Below the pieces are notes generated by a model. The model was not told the origin of the DNA. It ran no database searches and worked only from the letters and a program-made list of their open reading frames with translations. A program made the translations under genes and the position numbers. This document shows positions 62,324 to 64,000 of a DNA stretch of 64,000 nt, piece after piece; the stretch's first letter is position 1, and every line of letters begins with the position of its first letter. Location: positions 372,001 to 436,000 of the forward strand of contig NZ_AP019309.1 of assembly GCF_003925875.1 (NCBI RefSeq), given 5' to 3'. Source of the DNA: Intestinibaculum porci (GTDB taxonomy: Bacteria; Bacillota_I; Bacilli_A; Erysipelotrichales; Coprobacillaceae).

Positions 62324-63760
62324 ATGTGGAGTACAATTAACAATTTTTTAGTATCTATTGATAACTTCGTGTGGGGAATCCCCCTGATGGCCCTGATTCT
62401 GGTAGGCGGTATTTTACTGACTGTCAGAATGGGAGGAATGCAGTTTAAAAGACTGCCTTTAGCTTTTAAGTACATGTTTGAAAAAGAAGAAGACGGTGAA
62501 GGCGAAGTCACCAGCTTTGCAGCATTATGTACCGCTTTATCAGCGACCATTGGGACTGGCAATATTGTCGGCGTAGCCACAGCTGTCATGGCTGGCGGTC
62601 CCGGTGCGATCTTCTGGCTGATTGTCGCAGCCTGCTTTGGTATGGCAACGAAATATGCCGAAGGGTTCTTAGCCGTTAAATATCGTAAAGTGGACAAAGA
62701 TGGCCATAGCTTAGGGGGCCCTTTCTATTATATTGAACGCGGAATGGGAGAAAAGTGGAAACCGCTCGCTAAGATGTTTGCTTTCTTTGGCGTGTGTGTT
62801 GGTTTATTTGGCATTGGGACATTCTCTCAGGTGAATGGGATCTCTAGTGCTGTGCAAAACTTCTTTGATCCTAAAAACGCCCATGCCATTACCATTCCTT
62901 TTGTGGGCACTTATTCTATTGCCATTGTGATCACTTCCATTGTTTTAACGATCTGCGTGGCCGGCGTCTTATTAGGCGGTCTTAAACGCATCGCGCAGGT
63001 TTCTGAAGTCATTGTCCCATTTATGGCAGCGACTTATATCATCTGTGTCGTCTTATTAATCGTAACGAATATTTCTAAAGTGCCAGAAGCTGTATCCATT
63101 ATTGTTCAGGGGGCTTTCAATCCTAGCGCAATAACTGGCGGGGCGATTGGTTCGATGATTATCGTCATGCAAAAAGGGATCGCTCGCGGGATCTTCTCTA
63201 ATGAAGCGGGTTTAGGCTCGGCTCCGATTGCGGCGGCTGCGGCTAAAACAAAAGAACCGGTTCGTCAGGGTTTAGTATCGATGACGGGTACCTTTATTGA
63301 TACGATTGTTATTTGTACCATGACGGGTATTTCAATTGTTTTAACGGGAGCCTGGAAAGTTAAAGGCTTAGAAGGGGTTCAGGTGACTACTTATGCTTTT
63401 GCCCATGGTTTACCATTTCCATCAAGAGTGGCAAGCTTCCTGTTAATGTTATGTTTAGTATTCTTTGCCTTTACGACGATCTTAGGCTGGGATTACTACT
63501 CTGAAAGATGTTTAGAATATTTAGTGGGGAATAAGAAGATCGCGTTAAAGATCTTCCGTTATGCCTATATCTTATGTGTTTTCGCCGGTCCTTATATGAC
63601 GGTGGAAGCGGTTTGGACGATTGCGGATATCTTTAATGGCTTGATGGCGATTCCTAATATGATTGCCATTTATGCCTTAAATGGAGAGGTTGTAGCTGAG
63701 ACCAAAGCTTACTTTGCGAAAATGGTGCGTGCCCGTAAATTATCCCCGGCAGAAGAATAA
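62324..63760 (+). CDS. Sodium:alanine/glycine symporter (AGCS family)
   Basis: A 478-residue transporter with about ten helices. The N-terminal WGIPLMALILVGGILLTVRMGGMQFKRLP, TALSATIGTGNIVGVATAVMAGGPGAIFWL (AGCS signature), GGPFYYIERGMG, QKGIARGIFSNEAGLGSAPIAAAAAKT and FAFTTILGWDYYSERCLEYL are seen. It moves alanine or glycine with sodium. The tandem glycine riboswitch 76 bases upstream points to glycine as a physiological substrate. GGAAGGAATT lies before the ATG. Monocistronic. Confidence 0.95.
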   Translation: MWSTINNFLVSIDNFVWGIPLMALILVGGILLTVRMGGMQFKRLPLAFKYMFEKEEDGEGEVTSFAALCTALSATIGTGNIVGVATAVMAGGPGAIFWLIVAACFGMATKYAEGFLAVKYRKVDKDGHSLGGPFYYIERGMGEKWKPLAKMFAFFGVCVGLFGIGTFSQVNGISSAVQNFFDPKNAHAITIPFVGTYSIAIVITSIVLTICVAGVLLGGLKRIAQVSEVIVPFMAATYIICVVLLIVTNISKVPEAVSIIVQGAFNPSAITGGAIGSMIIVMQKGIARGIFSNEAGLGSAPIAAAAAKTKEPVRQGLVSMTGTFIDTIVICTMTGISIVLTGAWKVKGLEGVQVTTYAFAHGLPFPSRVASFLLMLCLVFFAFTTILGWDYYSERCLEYLVGNKKIALKIFRYAYILCVFAGPYMTVEAVWTIADIFNGLMAIPNMIAIYALNGEVVAETKAYFAKMVRARKLSPAEE

Positions 63761-63769
63761 AAATTGCTG

Positions 63770-63800
63770 GTGTAGTCAATAATTTGACTACACTTTTTAT
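63770..63800 (+). terminator. Terminator of the symporter gene
   Basis: GTGTAGTCAA/TTGACTACAC ten-pair stem, short loop, TTTTT. Confidence 0.88.
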
Positions 63801-63886
63801 TTAGACAATATTTGTTTTGAAAACTGTTTCACATTTCGATAATTGATTAATATCGTAACTAATATTTTAAAAAAAGCTAATTATAG

Positions 63887-63914
63887 TTGACATAAAGTGG
63901 ATACACGGTATAAT
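63887..63914 (+). promoter_or_regulatory. Near-consensus promoter of the last gene
   Basis: TTGACA at 63887-63892, 16-bp spacer, TATAAT at 63909-63914. Confidence 0.8.
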
Positions 63915-63953
63915 AAGAGTCATCAATCAGGGAGATTGAAAGGGGAAATGTCT

Positions 63954-64000
63954 ATGAAATTCAAAAATCTTCTTACTTGCGTAGCAGTAGCCTCAATGAT
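63954..64000 (+). CDS. Start of a gene for an exported protein, cut by the window end
   Basis: AAAGGGG lies 8 bases before an ATG that opens MKFKNLLTCVAVASM. Basic residues followed by a hydrophobic stretch look like a signal peptide. A Cys is present but too early to call a lipobox. A strong promoter suggests high expression. The rest is outside the window. Confidence 0.6.
   Translation, partial: MKFKNLLTCVAVASM

Overview
The window is a chromosomal segment of a low-to-moderate GC Bacillota. The housekeeping genes (argS-rpoE delta subunit, hprK-lgt, uvrB/uvrA, type III glutamine synthetase), CcpA-type cre motifs, a BceAB-type transporter and many short U-tailed terminators all fit. The gene style resembles Erysipelotrichia (Catenibacterium/Kandleria/Sharpea-like relatives), but that placement is an inference from protein flavour, not a search result.

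Layout. 0-18.3 kb: the 3' part of glnN, a GNAT acetyltransferase, a family 1 phospho-beta-glycosidase, VanZ, an ABC-F ATPase, a GntR/FCD regulator, a phosphoesterase-glucosaminidase pair, two membrane proteins, transketolase, purine nucleoside phosphorylase, an HD hydrolase, a YwiB-like protein and cardiolipin synthase. 18.3-28.4 kb: an accessory cluster. It has LytTR-type direct repeats before a strong promoter and a 13-codon ORF, a membrane-anchored thioredoxin-like protein without a CxxC, a LytTR regulator and three permease/ATPase pairs. Two of the pairs resemble the export/immunity modules of lactococcin 972-type bacteriocins. 28.5-34.4 kb: argS, rpoE, a striking array of 36 eleven-bp G-rich repeats, an AlbA_2 regulator and gap. 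34.4-46.1 kb: a secreted lysozyme, a C-terminal processing protease, uvrB, cca, uvrA, hprK, lgt, and metY behind a leader ORF that ends in Met-Met-Cys codons. 46.1-51.2 kb: a decayed DUF4143 ATPase, 33-bp repeats, an aconitase-family hydratase, a zinc-ribbon protein and an aminotransferase. 51.2-58.2 kb: an island of insertion sequences. It holds a three-ORF IS30-like element, a DDE transposase relic, an IS66-like element, and an abiF-type RNA with a frameshifted HEPN Abi gene. 58.4-64 kb: a seven-tRNA operon, bceAB behind a BceR-type operator, a tandem glycine riboswitch driving a sodium/amino-acid symporter, and the start of a secreted protein gene.

Several regulatory links can be read directly. 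A 14-bp identical sequence containing the palindrome TTGTATACAA sits on the gntR promoter and again upstream of the aconitase-family gene 40 kb away, suggesting a small regulon. Exact 11-bp-period TAAG repeats (as used by OmpR/PhoB-type regulators) lie before the lysozyme gene and before a membrane-protein operon that follows a glucosaminidase gene. The LytTR regulator lies less than 1 kb from LytTR-like repeats that precede the 13-codon ORF promoter.

Best candidates for undescribed biology are the LytTR/short-peptide/ABC cluster, the Met-Cys leader ORF, the 11-bp G-rich array whose variation is confined to CpG cytosines, and the three-ORF IS30-like element. No rRNA or CRISPR array was seen.
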